DNA from: Haloferacaceae archaeon
GTDB taxonomy: Archaea > Halobacteriota > Halobacteria > Halobacteriales > Haloferacaceae
NCBI GenBank assembly: GCA_028274865.1
Contig: JAQCMY010000027.1
Coordinates: 1-32,004 of the forward strand
Direction of reading: 5' to 3'
Length of the DNA: 32,004 nucleotides
Shown here: positions 17,239-27,279 of the stretch, one piece after another
Position numbering within the stretch: the stretch's first letter is position 1
Layout: every line of letters starts with the position of its first letter
Made by a program: the position numbers and the translations under genes
Notes under the pieces: model-generated
Seen by the model: only the letters and a program-made list of their open reading frames with translations
The model's database searches: none
Told to the model about the DNA's origin: nothing

Positions 17239-18731
17239 AACAGCGTCGCCGCGACGGTCTGTGCCGTCTCGACGACCGGCCCGAACGCCGGGAGCAGGAG
17301 GAGCGTGGCGAGCGCCGCGCCGACGACCGCGACGTAGAGCCCGACCGGCCGGCGCCCGAGCGAGAGGTCGACCGCCGGCTCCTCGATCCAGAGCGCCCGC
17401 ACTACCCGCGAGTAGTAGAACAGGCTGAGCGCGGAGTTGACCGCGCCGACGGCGGCGAGCCACCAGAATCCGCTGTCGACGGCGGCGTAGAACAGCGCGT
17501 ACTTCGAGAAGAAGCCGCCGAACGGCGGCAGTCCCGCGAGCGAGAACATGAACACCGTCATCGCGACGGAGGCCATCGGCGCCCGTGTCGCGAGGCCGTT
17601 GTAGTCCTCGAACGTCCGGCCGACGCCCCAGTGCTCGACCATCGCGACGAACAGGAACGCGCCGGTGTTCATGAAGCCGTAGACAAACAGGTGCGCCATC
17701 GACGCGCCGAGGACGGCGCCGTTCGGCCCGTCTGCGGACAGCGCGGCGAGGCCGATGAGCGCGTAGCCCGCGTGGCCGATCGAGGAGTACGCGAGCATTC
17801 GCTTGACGTTCTCCTGGGTCGCCGCGGCGAAGTTCCCGAGCGTCATCGTCACCACCGCGAGCACCTGGAAGATGAGGACCCAGTCGACGCCCATCGGGAC
17901 GAGGACGTCGAGCGGGAACGCGCCGACGAACACCCGGAACGCCAGCGCGAAGCCGGCGGCCTTCGACGCCGACGAGAGGAAGGCGCTGACCGGCGCCGGC
18001 GCGCCCTCGTACGCCTCCGGCGCCCAGAAGTGGAACGGGACGGCGGCGGTCTTGAACGCCATCCCGCCGGCGATCATCACGACCCCGAGTCCGACGATTC
18101 CGACCAGGTCGTCGGCTGTCGTCAGCCCCTCGGCGACGGCGCCGAAGGTGAGCGCGCCGGTCGCGGCGTACACCAGCGAGATGCCGAAGACGAGCACCGC
18201 CGACGACACCGCGCCGACGAGGAAGTACTTCAGGCCGGCCTCGCTGCTCCCCTCGTTCTGCTTGAGAAAGGCAACGAGGGCGTACGAGGGCAGAGAGGTG
18301 AGCTCCAGCGCGACGAACGCCGTCGCCAGCGAGTTCGCGGCGGCCATGAGGCTCATGCCCGTCGCGGAGAACAGCACCAGCGCGTAGAACTCCCCGGCGT
18401 AGTCCTGTCCGCGCAGGTAGTCGTACGACGCGACGGACACCAGCGCGGTGACGCTCGCGAACACGAGCGTGAAATAGAGGCTGGTGCCGTCGAGCATCAC
18501 CGCGCCGCCGTAGACGGTCGTCGGGTCGACGCCGCCGGCCAGGAGAGCGGCGGCGACGCCGAAGGCGACGAGCGACCCCGCGGCACCCACGCCGCCGAGG
18601 AGCGCGAGGCTTGTCTCGTCGGGCCGGACAGTGTCGATGACCAGGAGCGTGAGCGCCGTCACGCCGAGCACCACGGGCGGCAGGAGCCCGTCGGCGACAC
18701 CCGCCACCACCTGGACGGGCGTGTCGAGCAT
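17235..18731 (-). CDS. nuoN: Complex I subunit N
   Basis: 498-aa polytopic antiporter-like subunit: LELTSLPSYALVAFLKQNEGSSEAGLKYFLVGAVSSAVLVFGISLVY...AVPFHFWAPEAYEGAPAPVSAFLSSASKAAGF...RMLAYSSIGHAGYALIG. Confidence 0.96.
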   Translation of the reverse strand: MLDTPVQVVAGVADGLLPPVVLGVTALTLLVIDTVRPDETSLALLGGVGAAGSLVAFGVAAALLAGGVDPTTVYGGAVMLDGTSLYFTLVFASVTALVSVASYDYLRGQDYAGEFYALVLFSATGMSLMAAANSLATAFVALELTSLPSYALVAFLKQNEGSSEAGLKYFLVGAVSSAVLVFGISLVYAATGALTFGAVAEGLTTADDLVGIVGLGVVMIAGGMAFKTAAVPFHFWAPEAYEGAPAPVSAFLSSASKAAGFALAFRVFVGAFPLDVLVPMGVDWVLIFQVLAVVTMTLGNFAAATQENVKRMLAYSSIGHAGYALIGLAALSADGPNGAVLGASMAHLFVYGFMNTGAFLFVAMVEHWGVGRTFEDYNGLATRAPMASVAMTVFMFSLAGLPPFGGFFSKYALFYAAVDSGFWWLAAVGAVNSALSLFYYSRVVRALWIEEPAVDLSLGRRPVGLYVAVVGAALATLLLLPAFGPVVETAQTVAATLF

Positions 18732-20252
18732 CTACAGCCCACCCCCCTGGAGAATCGGGACGACGGCGTCCTTTATCATCCCGAACAGGAGGTCCGGGGC
18801 GACGCCGAGGGCGACGATACAGAGGAGCAACACCGCGAGCGGGACGGTGTCGCGGAGCGGCGCCTCCTGAACCTCGTAGTCGGTGTCCAGCCGGAACGGC
18901 CCGAACAGCGTGCGCTGCATCGCCAGCAGGAGGTAGCCAGCCACGACGACGATGCCGAACATCGCCGTCGCAGTGAACACCGGAGCGAACGGCAGCGTGG
19001 TGGAGGCGAAGGAGCCGACGAAGACGAAGAACTCGCCCGCGAACCCGGCCATCAGCGGCAGGCCCATGTAGCCGAACGCGCCCGCGACGAGGATGCCCGT
19101 CGTCACCGGCATCCGGTCGGCCATCCCGCTCATGTCGCCCACCATCCGGGTGTGTGTCGAGTGGTAGATGACCCCGACAGCCATGAACATCAGCCCGGAG
19201 ATGAGCCCGTGGGCCACCATCTGGAACGTCGCGCCCCCGACGCCGTACAGCGTGTACGCGACGAGGCCGAGGATGACGTAGCCCATCGAGGAGACGGAGG
19301 AGTAGGCGACGATACGCTTCAGGTCCTCCTGTGCCAGCGCGAGCATCGCGCCGTACAGCACCGAGAGCACCGCGACCGCGGCGATCGGCACCGCGAGCGC
19401 CGCCGCCGTCTCGGGCAGCATCGTGAAGTTGTACCGGAGCAGGGCGTAGGTGCCCATCTTCAACAGGACGCCCGCCAGCAGCACCGAGACCGGCGAGGGC
19501 GCCTCGACGTGGGCGTCCGGCAGCCACGTGTGGAACGGGACAACGGGGACTTTCACCGCGAAGCCGACGAACATCACGGCGAAGGCGGCGGTCCGCAGGG
19601 CACCCGGCGACAGGCCGAGCAGGGCCGAGATCTGCTCGTTGCGGAGCGCCGCCGCGACGGTCGGGAGGTCGAACGTCTGAACCGGCGCCGCGAGGACGAG
19701 GGCGACGAAGCCGATGAACATCGCCAGCGACGCGACGTTCGTGTAGACGAAGAACTTGATCGCGGCGTACTTCCGGCGCGGGCCGCCCCAGACGCCGATG
19801 AGGAGATACATCGGGACGAGGACAGCCTCCCAGAAGACGAACCAGAGCAGGAAGTCGAGCGACACGAACACGCCGATGAGCGTCGTCTCCATGAACAGCA
19901 CCAGCCCGTAGAACTGCGACCGGCGCTCGTCGATCGCCGACCAGGCCGAGACGATCGCGAGCGTCGTCAGGACGGCGGTGAGGACCACCAGCGGCAGGGA
20001 GACGCCGTCGAGACCGACGTGCCAGCTCACCTCGTAGCCGCCGAGGGTCAGCCACGGCGACACCGTCTCGAAGGCGACCTCGCCGTCGACGAGGGCGTTA
20101 CCCCGTCCGTCGAAGCCGGCCCACAGCAGCAGGCTGCCGACGAGCGGCAGGGCGGAGAACGCCGCCGCCGCCCCGCCCGCGTACTCGTCGGGAACCAGGA
20201 AGGTGACGAGCGCGGCGGCGGCGGTGACGGCCATCAGGGCCGCCAGTATCAC
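18732..20252 (-). CDS. nuoM: Complex I subunit M
   Basis: DFLLWFVFWEAVLVPMYLLIGVWGGPRRKYAAIKFFVYT...VPVVPFHTWLPDAHVEAPSPVSVLLAGVLLKMGTYALLR...LKRIVAYSSVSSMGYV. GTGA start/stop overlap with nuoL at 20249-20252 (alternative GTG at 20261). Confidence 0.95.
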   Translation of the reverse strand: MILAALMAVTAAAALVTFLVPDEYAGGAAAAFSALPLVGSLLLWAGFDGRGNALVDGEVAFETVSPWLTLGGYEVSWHVGLDGVSLPLVVLTAVLTTLAIVSAWSAIDERRSQFYGLVLFMETTLIGVFVSLDFLLWFVFWEAVLVPMYLLIGVWGGPRRKYAAIKFFVYTNVASLAMFIGFVALVLAAPVQTFDLPTVAAALRNEQISALLGLSPGALRTAAFAVMFVGFAVKVPVVPFHTWLPDAHVEAPSPVSVLLAGVLLKMGTYALLRYNFTMLPETAAALAVPIAAVAVLSVLYGAMLALAQEDLKRIVAYSSVSSMGYVILGLVAYTLYGVGGATFQMVAHGLISGLMFMAVGVIYHSTHTRMVGDMSGMADRMPVTTGILVAGAFGYMGLPLMAGFAGEFFVFVGSFASTTLPFAPVFTATAMFGIVVVAGYLLLAMQRTLFGPFRLDTDYEVQEAPLRDTVPLAVLLLCIVALGVAPDLLFGMIKDAVVPILQGGGL

Positions 20253-22291
20253 GTGAACCACCCCCCGACGAGCGCGGCGGCGACGACGAGCGCCGTCAGC
20301 CCGAGCGTCAGCAGGGCGGCGTAGTTCGACACCACGCCGGTCTGGACGTACCGGAGCCGCCGCCCCGAGAACAGCGAGACGGAGGAGACGGCGTTTACCC
20401 CGCCGTCGACGACGCCCTGGTCGACCCCGTCGAGTACCCGCGCGAGGGGCCGGACGAACGACTCGGCCAGCCACGCCTGGTACTCGTCCTGGTAGTAGTT
20501 GTTGTACAGCACCGTCCGCGCCGCGCCGAGCTTCTCGGTGTGCGGGTCCGGGTCGGGGCCGCGGTACAGCACGACAGCCGCGCCCGCACCCACCAGCGCC
20601 AGCGCCAGCGAGACGAGTCCGGCGGCGACCGACGACACCTCCGCGGACGCGTAGCCCGCCTGTGTCTTCAGCAACTCGCCGTAGTGCTCGCTCGTCAGCG
20701 CAGCGAACGCCGACTGCCCGCCGTCGTGGGCCAGCCAGTCGTGGAGGTACTCCGGCGGGAAGCCGAGCACCTCGTGGACCGGCACCGCGTTCAGGGCACC
20801 GGCGGTCGTCGCGAGGACGCCGAGGACCACCAGCGGGGCCTTGACGCTCCAGCCGACACCGTGGGGGTCGCGTGCCGTCTCCGTCCGCGGGTCGCCGTGG
20901 AAGGTGAGCAGGACCATCCGGAAGGTGTAGAAGCCGGTGAAAAGCACCGCGAGCAGCCCCATCGCGTACGCGACGAGCACCGCAGGCGAGCCCGCCAGCC
21001 CGTGAATCAGCGCCTCGTACAGCACCTCGTCCTTCGACCAGAACCCGGAGAACGGGACGATACCGGCGAGCGCGAGCGACCCGGCGAGGAAGGTGTAGTA
21101 GGTGACGGGCATCTTCTCGCGCAGTCCGCCCATGTTCCACATGTCCTCGTCGTGGTGCATCGCGATGATGACCGACCCGGCGCCGAGGAACAGGAGCGCC
21201 TTGAACATGGCGTGGGTGAGCAGGTGGAACGTGGCGGCGACGTAGCCGCCCGCACCCAGCCCGAGCATCATGTAGCCGTACTGGCTGATCGTGGAGTAGG
21301 CGAGCACCTGCTTTATTTCCCGCTTGACGACGCACATCGTCGCCGCGAACAGCGCGGTGAACCCGCCGACGAGCGCGATGACGGCGAGCACCGTCGGGAG
21401 CAGGGCGTAGAACCCGTACACCCGGGCGACGAGGTACACCCCGGCGGCCACCATCGTCGCGGCGTGGATGAGCGCGGAGACGGGCGTCGGGCCCTCCATC
21501 GCGTCCGGGAGCCACGTGTGGAGCGGGAACTGCGCCGACTTGCCGAGGACGCCGCCGAGGATCAGGAGTCCGAGGACAGAGAACCACGTCCGGGCCTCGA
21601 ACCCGAACGTCCGGGCCGACGCCTCACCAGCGAGCACCGCCTCGGCGAGCACCGGGAACGACTCCGGGCCGGCGAACGCCGCCGTACCGAAGGTGGCGAA
21701 GACACCGACGAGGCCGACGAGGAAGAAGTAGTCCCCGAACCGCGTCACGAGGAACGCCTTCTTCGCGGCGCTCGGCGGTCCGGGCTCGCGGAACCAGAAG
21801 CCGATGAGGAGGTACGAACAGAGGCCGACGAGTTCGAAGAAGACGAACGCCATCAGCAGGTTGCCCGCGACGACGAAGCCGAGCATCGACGCCGTGAACA
21901 GCCCGAGTCCGGCGTAGTAGCGTGGCAGCCCCGTCTCGCCCTCGTCGTTCATGTAGCCGAGCGAGAAGACGTGGACCAGGAGGGCGACGAGCGAGACGAC
22001 GAGCAGCATCAGCGCCGCGAGCGGGTCGAGCAGCAGCGAGAAGACGAGCTCCGGGACGCCCGCTGCCGGCGCAGCCGACCAGACGTACACCGTCTCGGCG
22101 GCTCTGTCGCCGGCGAGCACCTGGAGCGCGACCCACGCCGACAGGAGCAGCGACCCGACCGTCGCGGCGATGCCGGGGAGCGCGCCGCCCTTCGGGAGGA
22201 CGCCGGGCCGTGTCAGCGCCGCGCCGACGGCGACGAGGAAGCCCGCGAACGGGAGCAAGACGATCAGGGGCGCGAAGTCGAAGGCCGCCAT
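20249..22291 (-). CDS. nuoL: Complex I subunit L
   Basis: 680 aa; FFELVGLCSYLLIGFWF...KSAQFPLHTWLPDAMEGPTPVSALIHAATMVAAGVYLVARV...IKQVLAYSTISQYGYMMLGLG. Confidence 0.97.
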   Translation of the reverse strand: MAAFDFAPLIVLLPFAGFLVAVGAALTRPGVLPKGGALPGIAATVGSLLLSAWVALQVLAGDRAAETVYVWSAAPAAGVPELVFSLLLDPLAALMLLVVSLVALLVHVFSLGYMNDEGETGLPRYYAGLGLFTASMLGFVVAGNLLMAFVFFELVGLCSYLLIGFWFREPGPPSAAKKAFLVTRFGDYFFLVGLVGVFATFGTAAFAGPESFPVLAEAVLAGEASARTFGFEARTWFSVLGLLILGGVLGKSAQFPLHTWLPDAMEGPTPVSALIHAATMVAAGVYLVARVYGFYALLPTVLAVIALVGGFTALFAATMCVVKREIKQVLAYSTISQYGYMMLGLGAGGYVAATFHLLTHAMFKALLFLGAGSVIIAMHHDEDMWNMGGLREKMPVTYYTFLAGSLALAGIVPFSGFWSKDEVLYEALIHGLAGSPAVLVAYAMGLLAVLFTGFYTFRMVLLTFHGDPRTETARDPHGVGWSVKAPLVVLGVLATTAGALNAVPVHEVLGFPPEYLHDWLAHDGGQSAFAALTSEHYGELLKTQAGYASAEVSSVAAGLVSLALALVGAGAAVVLYRGPDPDPHTEKLGAARTVLYNNYYQDEYQAWLAESFVRPLARVLDGVDQGVVDGGVNAVSSVSLFSGRRLRYVQTGVVSNYAALLTLGLTALVVAAALVGGWFT

Positions 22292-22292
22292 C

Positions 22293-22598
22293 TCACCACC
22301 TCATCGTCGTCGCCTGCGTCACGTCCACGCCGTCGAAGTTGCGGTACAACACCAGCACGATGCCGATGCCGACCGCCACCTCGGCGGCGGCGATCGCGAT
22401 GACGAACAGGCTGAACGTCTGTCCCGTCACGTTCCCCCAGAACTGTGAGAAGTAGACGAAGTTGATATTCGCGGCGTTGAGCATCAGTTCGACGGACATC
22501 AGGAAGAGGAGGGCGTTCTGGCGGATCAACACGCCGGCGACCCCGATGCAGAACACCGCCACGGACAGCAGGAGGTAGTACGTCGGCGGGACCGCCAT
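22293..22598 (-). CDS. nuoK: Complex I subunit K
   Basis: 101 aa; YYLLLSVAVFCIGVAGVLIRQNALLFLMSVELMLNAANINFVYFSQF...IAIAAAEVAVGIGIVLVLYRN. Confidence 0.96.
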   Translation of the reverse strand: MAVPPTYYLLLSVAVFCIGVAGVLIRQNALLFLMSVELMLNAANINFVYFSQFWGNVTGQTFSLFVIAIAAAEVAVGIGIVLVLYRNFDGVDVTQATTMRW

Positions 22599-22957
22599 CA
22601 GTCGTCGTCCTCCTCGCCGGAGCGGCCGACCAGCCGGCGCCCGCCGTCCGAGAGCAGCGCGACGGCGGCGCCGTCCTCCTCGCGCTTCGCCAGCAGGAGC
22701 GACCCGTCGAGGGCGGCGTCCAGCAGGAGCGCGACGGCGATGAACGCCACGAGGAAGCTCTCGCCGGGGACGTCCCCACCCCCCAGCCCGAACATCGCCC
22801 GGCCGATGCTCGCGACCACGTTCGCGTCCGCCGGGAACCCCTGCGAGGCGCCGAACGTCGAGGTGAGCACGAGCGCGGCGGCGACACAGAACAGCGCCAG
22901 CGCCGCGAGCGCCGGGAGGAGGTGCGACCCGAGCCGGAGACGAGGGCGCGTCGTCAC
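22598..22957 (-). CDS. Complex I subunit J, C-terminal half (split NuoJ)
   Basis: 119 aa: MTTRPRLRLGSHLLPALAALALFCVAAALVLTSTFG...GESFLVAFIAVALLLDAALDGSLLLAKREEDG; positioned between NuoJ N-half and NuoK. Confidence 0.85.
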   Translation of the reverse strand: MTTRPRLRLGSHLLPALAALALFCVAAALVLTSTFGASQGFPADANVVASIGRAMFGLGGGDVPGESFLVAFIAVALLLDAALDGSLLLAKREEDGAAVALLSDGGRRLVGRSGEEDDD

Positions 22958-23253
22958 GAGAGCACCTCCGGGTCGGGATCGACGTCGACGTCGGTCTCGC
23001 CGTCGTCCGACCCCTCGCCGCGGACGAGCATCACCGCGAACGTGATGAGGATGAGCACCCCGCCGACGTAGACGAGGACCTGCATCGCCGCGATGAACTC
23101 CGCCCGGAGGATCACGTAGTGGGCCGCGACGGACAGCAGCGCGCCGCCGAGCAGGAGCGCCGAGTGCCAGACGTCACGGACCAGTATCACGCCGAGGCTG
23201 CACCCCACCGTGACGAGGGCGAACAGCGCGAACGCGACCGTTTCGTACACCAT
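22954..23253 (-). CDS. Complex I subunit J, N-terminal half (split NuoJ)
   Basis: 99 aa: MVYETVAFALFALVTVGCSLGVILVRDVWHSALLLGGALLSVAAHYVILRAEFIAAMQVLVYVGGVLILITFAVMLV; NuoJ AxxQVLVYVGGVxVLxxFAVML motif. Confidence 0.92.
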   Translation of the reverse strand: MVYETVAFALFALVTVGCSLGVILVRDVWHSALLLGGALLSVAAHYVILRAEFIAAMQVLVYVGGVLILITFAVMLVRGEGSDDGETDVDVDPDPEVLS

Positions 23254-23334
23254 TGCTCCACGGTCGCTCCGGTACTCGTTTCAAGGTTTCGAGTGTGGCC
23301 GACCCGTCGGGCGTCGCCGGGAGGAGGAGCGCGC

Positions 23335-23796
23335 CTACTCGTAGTCGATCTCGCCCTCGCCCTCGCCGATCCACGCGTCGCGGTCGGGGTTGCGGGAGTT
23401 GAGCGGGTCGATGCCCTTGTACCAGGGGACGTTCTTCAGCTGCTCTTTGTTGTAGACGAACTCGTCTTTCGTGTCCGCCGTGAACTCGAAGTTCTGGGTG
23501 AGGAGGATGGCGTCGACGGGGCAGACCTCCTCACACAGCCGGCAGTAGATACACTGCCCGATGTGGAGGTTGTACTGCTCGCCGTTTCGCTTGTCGTCCA
23601 TCACGATCTGGATGGTGTCGTTCGGACAGACGTTCTCGCACTGCCGACACCAGATACACCGCTCCTGGCTGAACTTGTGGACCCCGCGGAACCGGGGACT
23701 GACCTCCGGCGCCACGTCGGGGTACTCCACGGTGAACGTCTTTCCGTCCAGTGCGTGCTTCATCGTCGTCGCCATGCCCTTGAGGATGCCAATCAT
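23335..23796 (-). CDS. nuoI: Complex I subunit I (2x[4Fe-4S])
   Basis: CIWCRQCENVCPNDTIQI and CIYCRLCEEVCPVDAILL. Confidence 0.97.
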   Translation of the reverse strand: MIGILKGMATTMKHALDGKTFTVEYPDVAPEVSPRFRGVHKFSQERCIWCRQCENVCPNDTIQIVMDDKRNGEQYNLHIGQCIYCRLCEEVCPVDAILLTQNFEFTADTKDEFVYNKEQLKNVPWYKGIDPLNSRNPDRDAWIGEGEGEIDYE

Positions 23797-23797
23797 G

Positions 23798-24913
23798 TTA
23801 CACGATCACTCCCACGAGGATGGCCGTCAGCGCGAGGTTGGCGAAGGAGAGCACGAGCATCCCCTTCCACCCCGCGTCGAGGAACTGGTCGATCCGCAGG
23901 CGCGGGACGGCCGACCGCGCCCACTGGGTGAACAGGAAGAACGCCCACATCTTGACGTAGAACCAGACGAAGCCCGGGAGTACCGGCCCCGCCGGTCCGC
24001 CGAGGAACAGCGTCGCCGCGATGGCGCCGCCGAGGAAGATGTGGATGAACTCCCCGAGGTACAGCAACACGAAGTAGACCGAGGAGTACTCGGTCTGGAA
24101 GCCCGCGACGATCTCGGTCGGCGCCTCGGGCAGGTCGAACGGGTTGCGACCGATCTCCGCGAGGTTCGCGAGGGTGAACAGCGCGAACGCGAACGGGTTG
24201 ACGATCGCGAACCACTGCGGGATCGTCACGCCCGCGACCGTCACGAGGGGCTGGCGCTGGACCGCGACGATCTCCGACATCTGGAGCGTCCCGGCGAAGA
24301 TCACCACCGACGCGGCGGTGACGATCAGCGGAATCTCGTACGCGATGTTCGACGCGATCGCCCGCAGGCCGCCGAGCAGCGAGTACTTGTTGTTCGACGC
24401 GTAGCCCGCCATCACGACGCCGACGGAGGCGATCGATGCCGCGGCGAAGACGAACACCACGCCCGTCTCCGGGTCGGCCAACTGGAGACCGGAGCCGAAG
24501 GGGATCACAGCGAACCCGATGAGCGCCGAGAACGTGATGACGATCGGCGCGAGGTCCCACGCCGGCCGGTCGACGCCGTCCGGGACGATCAGCTCCTTCG
24601 ACAGCAGCCGGACCGAGTCGGCCACGATGATCAGCAGGCCGAACGGCCCGACCCGGTTGACCGCGATCCGGTCGGTAAACGACGCGGTGATCTTCCGCTT
24701 CGCCCACGGTCCGGCGATCGCGGTCGTCGTCAGCATCACGTTCGCGATGAGGAACGCGCCGATCAGTCCGCCGACGACCGCGCCGACGACGCCGTCGAGA
24801 CCGAGCATCCCCGCGATGCTGTCCGCGAGCGGCGCGCTGGGCGGGCGGGAGACCCCCGCGCCCGTCGCGTTCGTCGCGTTCGTGGTCTGTAAGACGACGT
24901 CGCCGCCGGTCAC
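23798..24913 (-). CDS. nuoH: Complex I subunit H
   Basis: RVGPFGLLIIVADSVRLLSKELIVP...ANLAEIGRNPFDLPEAPTEIVAGFQTEYSSVYFVLLYLGEFIHIF...RLRIDQFLDAGWKGML. Confidence 0.97.
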   Translation of the reverse strand: MTGGDVVLQTTNATNATGAGVSRPPSAPLADSIAGMLGLDGVVGAVVGGLIGAFLIANVMLTTTAIAGPWAKRKITASFTDRIAVNRVGPFGLLIIVADSVRLLSKELIVPDGVDRPAWDLAPIVITFSALIGFAVIPFGSGLQLADPETGVVFVFAAASIASVGVVMAGYASNNKYSLLGGLRAIASNIAYEIPLIVTAASVVIFAGTLQMSEIVAVQRQPLVTVAGVTIPQWFAIVNPFAFALFTLANLAEIGRNPFDLPEAPTEIVAGFQTEYSSVYFVLLYLGEFIHIFLGGAIAATLFLGGPAGPVLPGFVWFYVKMWAFFLFTQWARSAVPRLRIDQFLDAGWKGMLVLSFANLALTAILVGVIV

Positions 24914-26577
24914 CGGTCCACCTCACCGAGGACGATGTCGAGGCTGCCGAGCGACGCCACGAGGTCGGGGATGTACTCGCCGTTGGACATCTCCGGGAGC
25001 GTCTGGAGGTTCGAGAAGCACGGCGACCGGATCTTGAACCGCGCCGGCTGCTCGGTCCCGTCCGAGCGCATGTAGATCCCGAGTTCGCCCTTCGCGGCCT
25101 CCACCGCGCGGTAGACCTCCGTGTCGTCGTCCGGGCGGATGGTCCGTGGGACGTTCGACTGGATCGTCCGGTCGTCCGTCGGCCAGTCCTCGAGCAGGTC
25201 GACACACTGCTCGATTATCTTCGCCGACTCCTCCACCTCGCGCAGGCGCACGAGCAGCCGCGAGTAGTTGTCCATCCCGTCCTCCGTGACGACGTCCCAG
25301 TCGAGTTCGTCGTAGTAGCCGTACGGGTCGTCGCGCCGCAGGTCGTAGTCGACCCCCGACCCGCGGGCGACCGGCCCGGTCGCGCCGTAGGACTTCGCCA
25401 CCTCCGGCGGGAGGACGCCGGTGTCGACGGTGCGGACCTGGAGAATCTCGTTCGCCGAGATGAGGTCGTGGTACTCCTCCAGGGAGCCGGGCAGGTGGTC
25501 GAGGAAGTCCCGAATCGACTCGAAGAACTCCTCGCGCGGGTCTGGGAGGTCCCAGACCACGCCGCCGAGTCGGAAGTAGTTGAACATCAGCCGCTGGCCC
25601 GTCAGGTCCTCGAGGATGTTCTGGACCTTCTCGCGGTCCCGCACAGCGTACATGAAGATAGCCGTAAAGTCGCCGTAGACGTCCAGCGCGAACGTCCCGA
25701 CCGCGAGCATGTGTGCCGCGATGCGGCAGAGCTCGGCGCCCATCGTCCGGATCACCTGTGCGTACTCCGGCACCTCGATGTCGGCCATGTCCTCGATCGC
25801 GCGGGCGTACGCCCACTCGTTGAGGAGTCCCGCCGAGATGTAGTCCCAGCGGTCCGGATACGGCATGATCTGGTAGCGGTAGGTGCTCTTCTGACACAGC
25901 TGCTCCTCGCACCGGTGGAGGTAGCCGATGTCCGGGTCGACGTCGATCACCTGCTCGCCGTCGAGCGTCGTCTTGAGGTGGAGTACCCCGTGGGTCGCCG
26001 GGTGGTGCGGGCCGATGTTGAGGTACATCGTCTCGCCCTCGTCGCCCTCTTGGTCGTCCTCGAGCGGGTTGGCGTGCTCGCGAAGCGGGACGATCTGCGG
26101 GCGCTCCTGGTCGTAATCGAGCGAGAGCGGGTGGCCCTGCCACGTCTCGGGCAGGAGGATGCGTCGCAGGTCCGGGTGGTCCTCGTACTCGACCCCGACG
26201 AGGTCGTACGCCTCGCGCTCGTGCCAGTCGGCGGTTCGGAAGACGGGCGCGGCGGACTCGCTCCGTGGGTCGTCCTTCGGCGTCGGGACGACGACACTCG
26301 CCTCGTGTGTCGGGTCGTCGTACGACTTCAGGTGGTAGATCGACTCGTAGCGGTCCTCGTACTCCTGTGCGGTGACACAGGAGAGGTGGTCGAGGTTCGC
26401 CTCCTCGCGGAGCGTCCCGAGGACGTCCTGTACGGCGTCGGGACGGACCACGTAGCCCGGCGCGTTCAGGTGGTCGTCGCGGGAGCGGACGTGCTCGCCG
26501 ACCAGCGCCTCCATCTCGTCGGCGGCGCGGGCGACCGCCGCGGCGTCCGCGTCGGGGCCCGGCTCCTCTAGGCTCAT
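24910..26577 (-). CDS. nuoCD: Complex I fused subunit C/D
   Basis: From ATG 26577: MSLEEPGPDADAAAVARAADEMEALVGEHVRSRDD... NuoC-like ...ADWHEREAYDLVGVEYEDHPDLRRILLPETWQGHPLSLDY, then NuoD-like MYLNIGPHHPATHGVLHLKTTLDGE...DIGYLHRCEEQLCQKSTYRYQIMPYPDRWDY. Confidence 0.96.
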   Translation of the reverse strand: MSLEEPGPDADAAAVARAADEMEALVGEHVRSRDDHLNAPGYVVRPDAVQDVLGTLREEANLDHLSCVTAQEYEDRYESIYHLKSYDDPTHEASVVVPTPKDDPRSESAAPVFRTADWHEREAYDLVGVEYEDHPDLRRILLPETWQGHPLSLDYDQERPQIVPLREHANPLEDDQEGDEGETMYLNIGPHHPATHGVLHLKTTLDGEQVIDVDPDIGYLHRCEEQLCQKSTYRYQIMPYPDRWDYISAGLLNEWAYARAIEDMADIEVPEYAQVIRTMGAELCRIAAHMLAVGTFALDVYGDFTAIFMYAVRDREKVQNILEDLTGQRLMFNYFRLGGVVWDLPDPREEFFESIRDFLDHLPGSLEEYHDLISANEILQVRTVDTGVLPPEVAKSYGATGPVARGSGVDYDLRRDDPYGYYDELDWDVVTEDGMDNYSRLLVRLREVEESAKIIEQCVDLLEDWPTDDRTIQSNVPRTIRPDDDTEVYRAVEAAKGELGIYMRSDGTEQPARFKIRSPCFSNLQTLPEMSNGEYIPDLVASLGSLDIVLGEVDR

Positions 26578-27278
26578 GGCGAGTCGGCCCAGTTGTACCG
26601 CATCACGAGGTCGTCCTCGTCTATCTCCTCGGCGAGCTGGTCGACGACCTCGTCGCGGTCGAGGTCGCCGAACTCCTCGAGCTCGTACGGCTTCACGACG
26701 ACCGGCGAGGACTCGCCGGTCGCGATGCGCTCCTGTAGCTTCGCGACCCCGTAGATGAGCGCCTCGGGCCGCGGGGGACAGCCCGGGACGTGGATATCCA
26801 CCGGGATGACCTCCTCTGCGCCCTTGACGACGTTGTACCCCTCCTGGAACGGGCCACCGGAGATGGTACACGAGCCCATGCCGACGACGAACTTCGGCTC
26901 GGGCATCTGGTCGTAGACGCGCTTCATCCGCGGGGCGAACTTCGAGACGATCGTCCCGGGGACGATGATCACGTCCGCCTGGCGCGGGGAGGCGCGCGGG
27001 ACCCCGGCGCCGAAGCGATCGAGGTCGTGTTTCACCGCGTAGGTGTGCATCATCTCGATGCTACAGCAGGCGATGCCGAACTGTAGCATGAACATCGACG
27101 ACCCTCGCACCCAGTTCATGAACTGGTCGAACTTGGTGAGGATGAACGGCGAGGCGCCGAACGCCTGCCGGAGCTTCGAGTTGAAACGGTCGTCGGTGCC
27201 GCTGATGCGCGCGTCGCGGGTGTCGGTCTCGACCTGTGTCGGGTCCGACCGGAACCGGTCGGGTGCGCTGTCACTCAT
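26574..27278 (-). CDS. nuoB: Complex I subunit B
   Basis: FMLQFGIACCSIEMMHTYAVKHDLDRFGAGVPRASPRQADVIIVPGTIVSKFAPRMKRVYDQMPEPKFVVGMGSCTISGGPFQEGYNVVKGAEEVIPVDIHVPGCPPRPEALI. Confidence 0.98.
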   Translation of the reverse strand: MSDSAPDRFRSDPTQVETDTRDARISGTDDRFNSKLRQAFGASPFILTKFDQFMNWVRGSSMFMLQFGIACCSIEMMHTYAVKHDLDRFGAGVPRASPRQADVIIVPGTIVSKFAPRMKRVYDQMPEPKFVVGMGSCTISGGPFQEGYNVVKGAEEVIPVDIHVPGCPPRPEALIYGVAKLQERIATGESSPVVVKPYELEEFGDLDRDEVVDQLAEEIDEDDLVMRYNWADSP

Positions 27279-27279
27279 G

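Noticed and set aside
17631-20324. 897-aa plus-strand ORF antisense to nuoN/nuoM (and similar long ORFs 20540-22402, 6272-8383, 12225-14720, 15040-16644, 17182-20055)
   Set aside because: Low-complexity Arg/His/Asp/Glu/Gly-rich translations with no motifs, lying opposite or out of frame to well-supported genes; a standard artefact of high-GC haloarchaeal codon bias suppressing stops in other frames.
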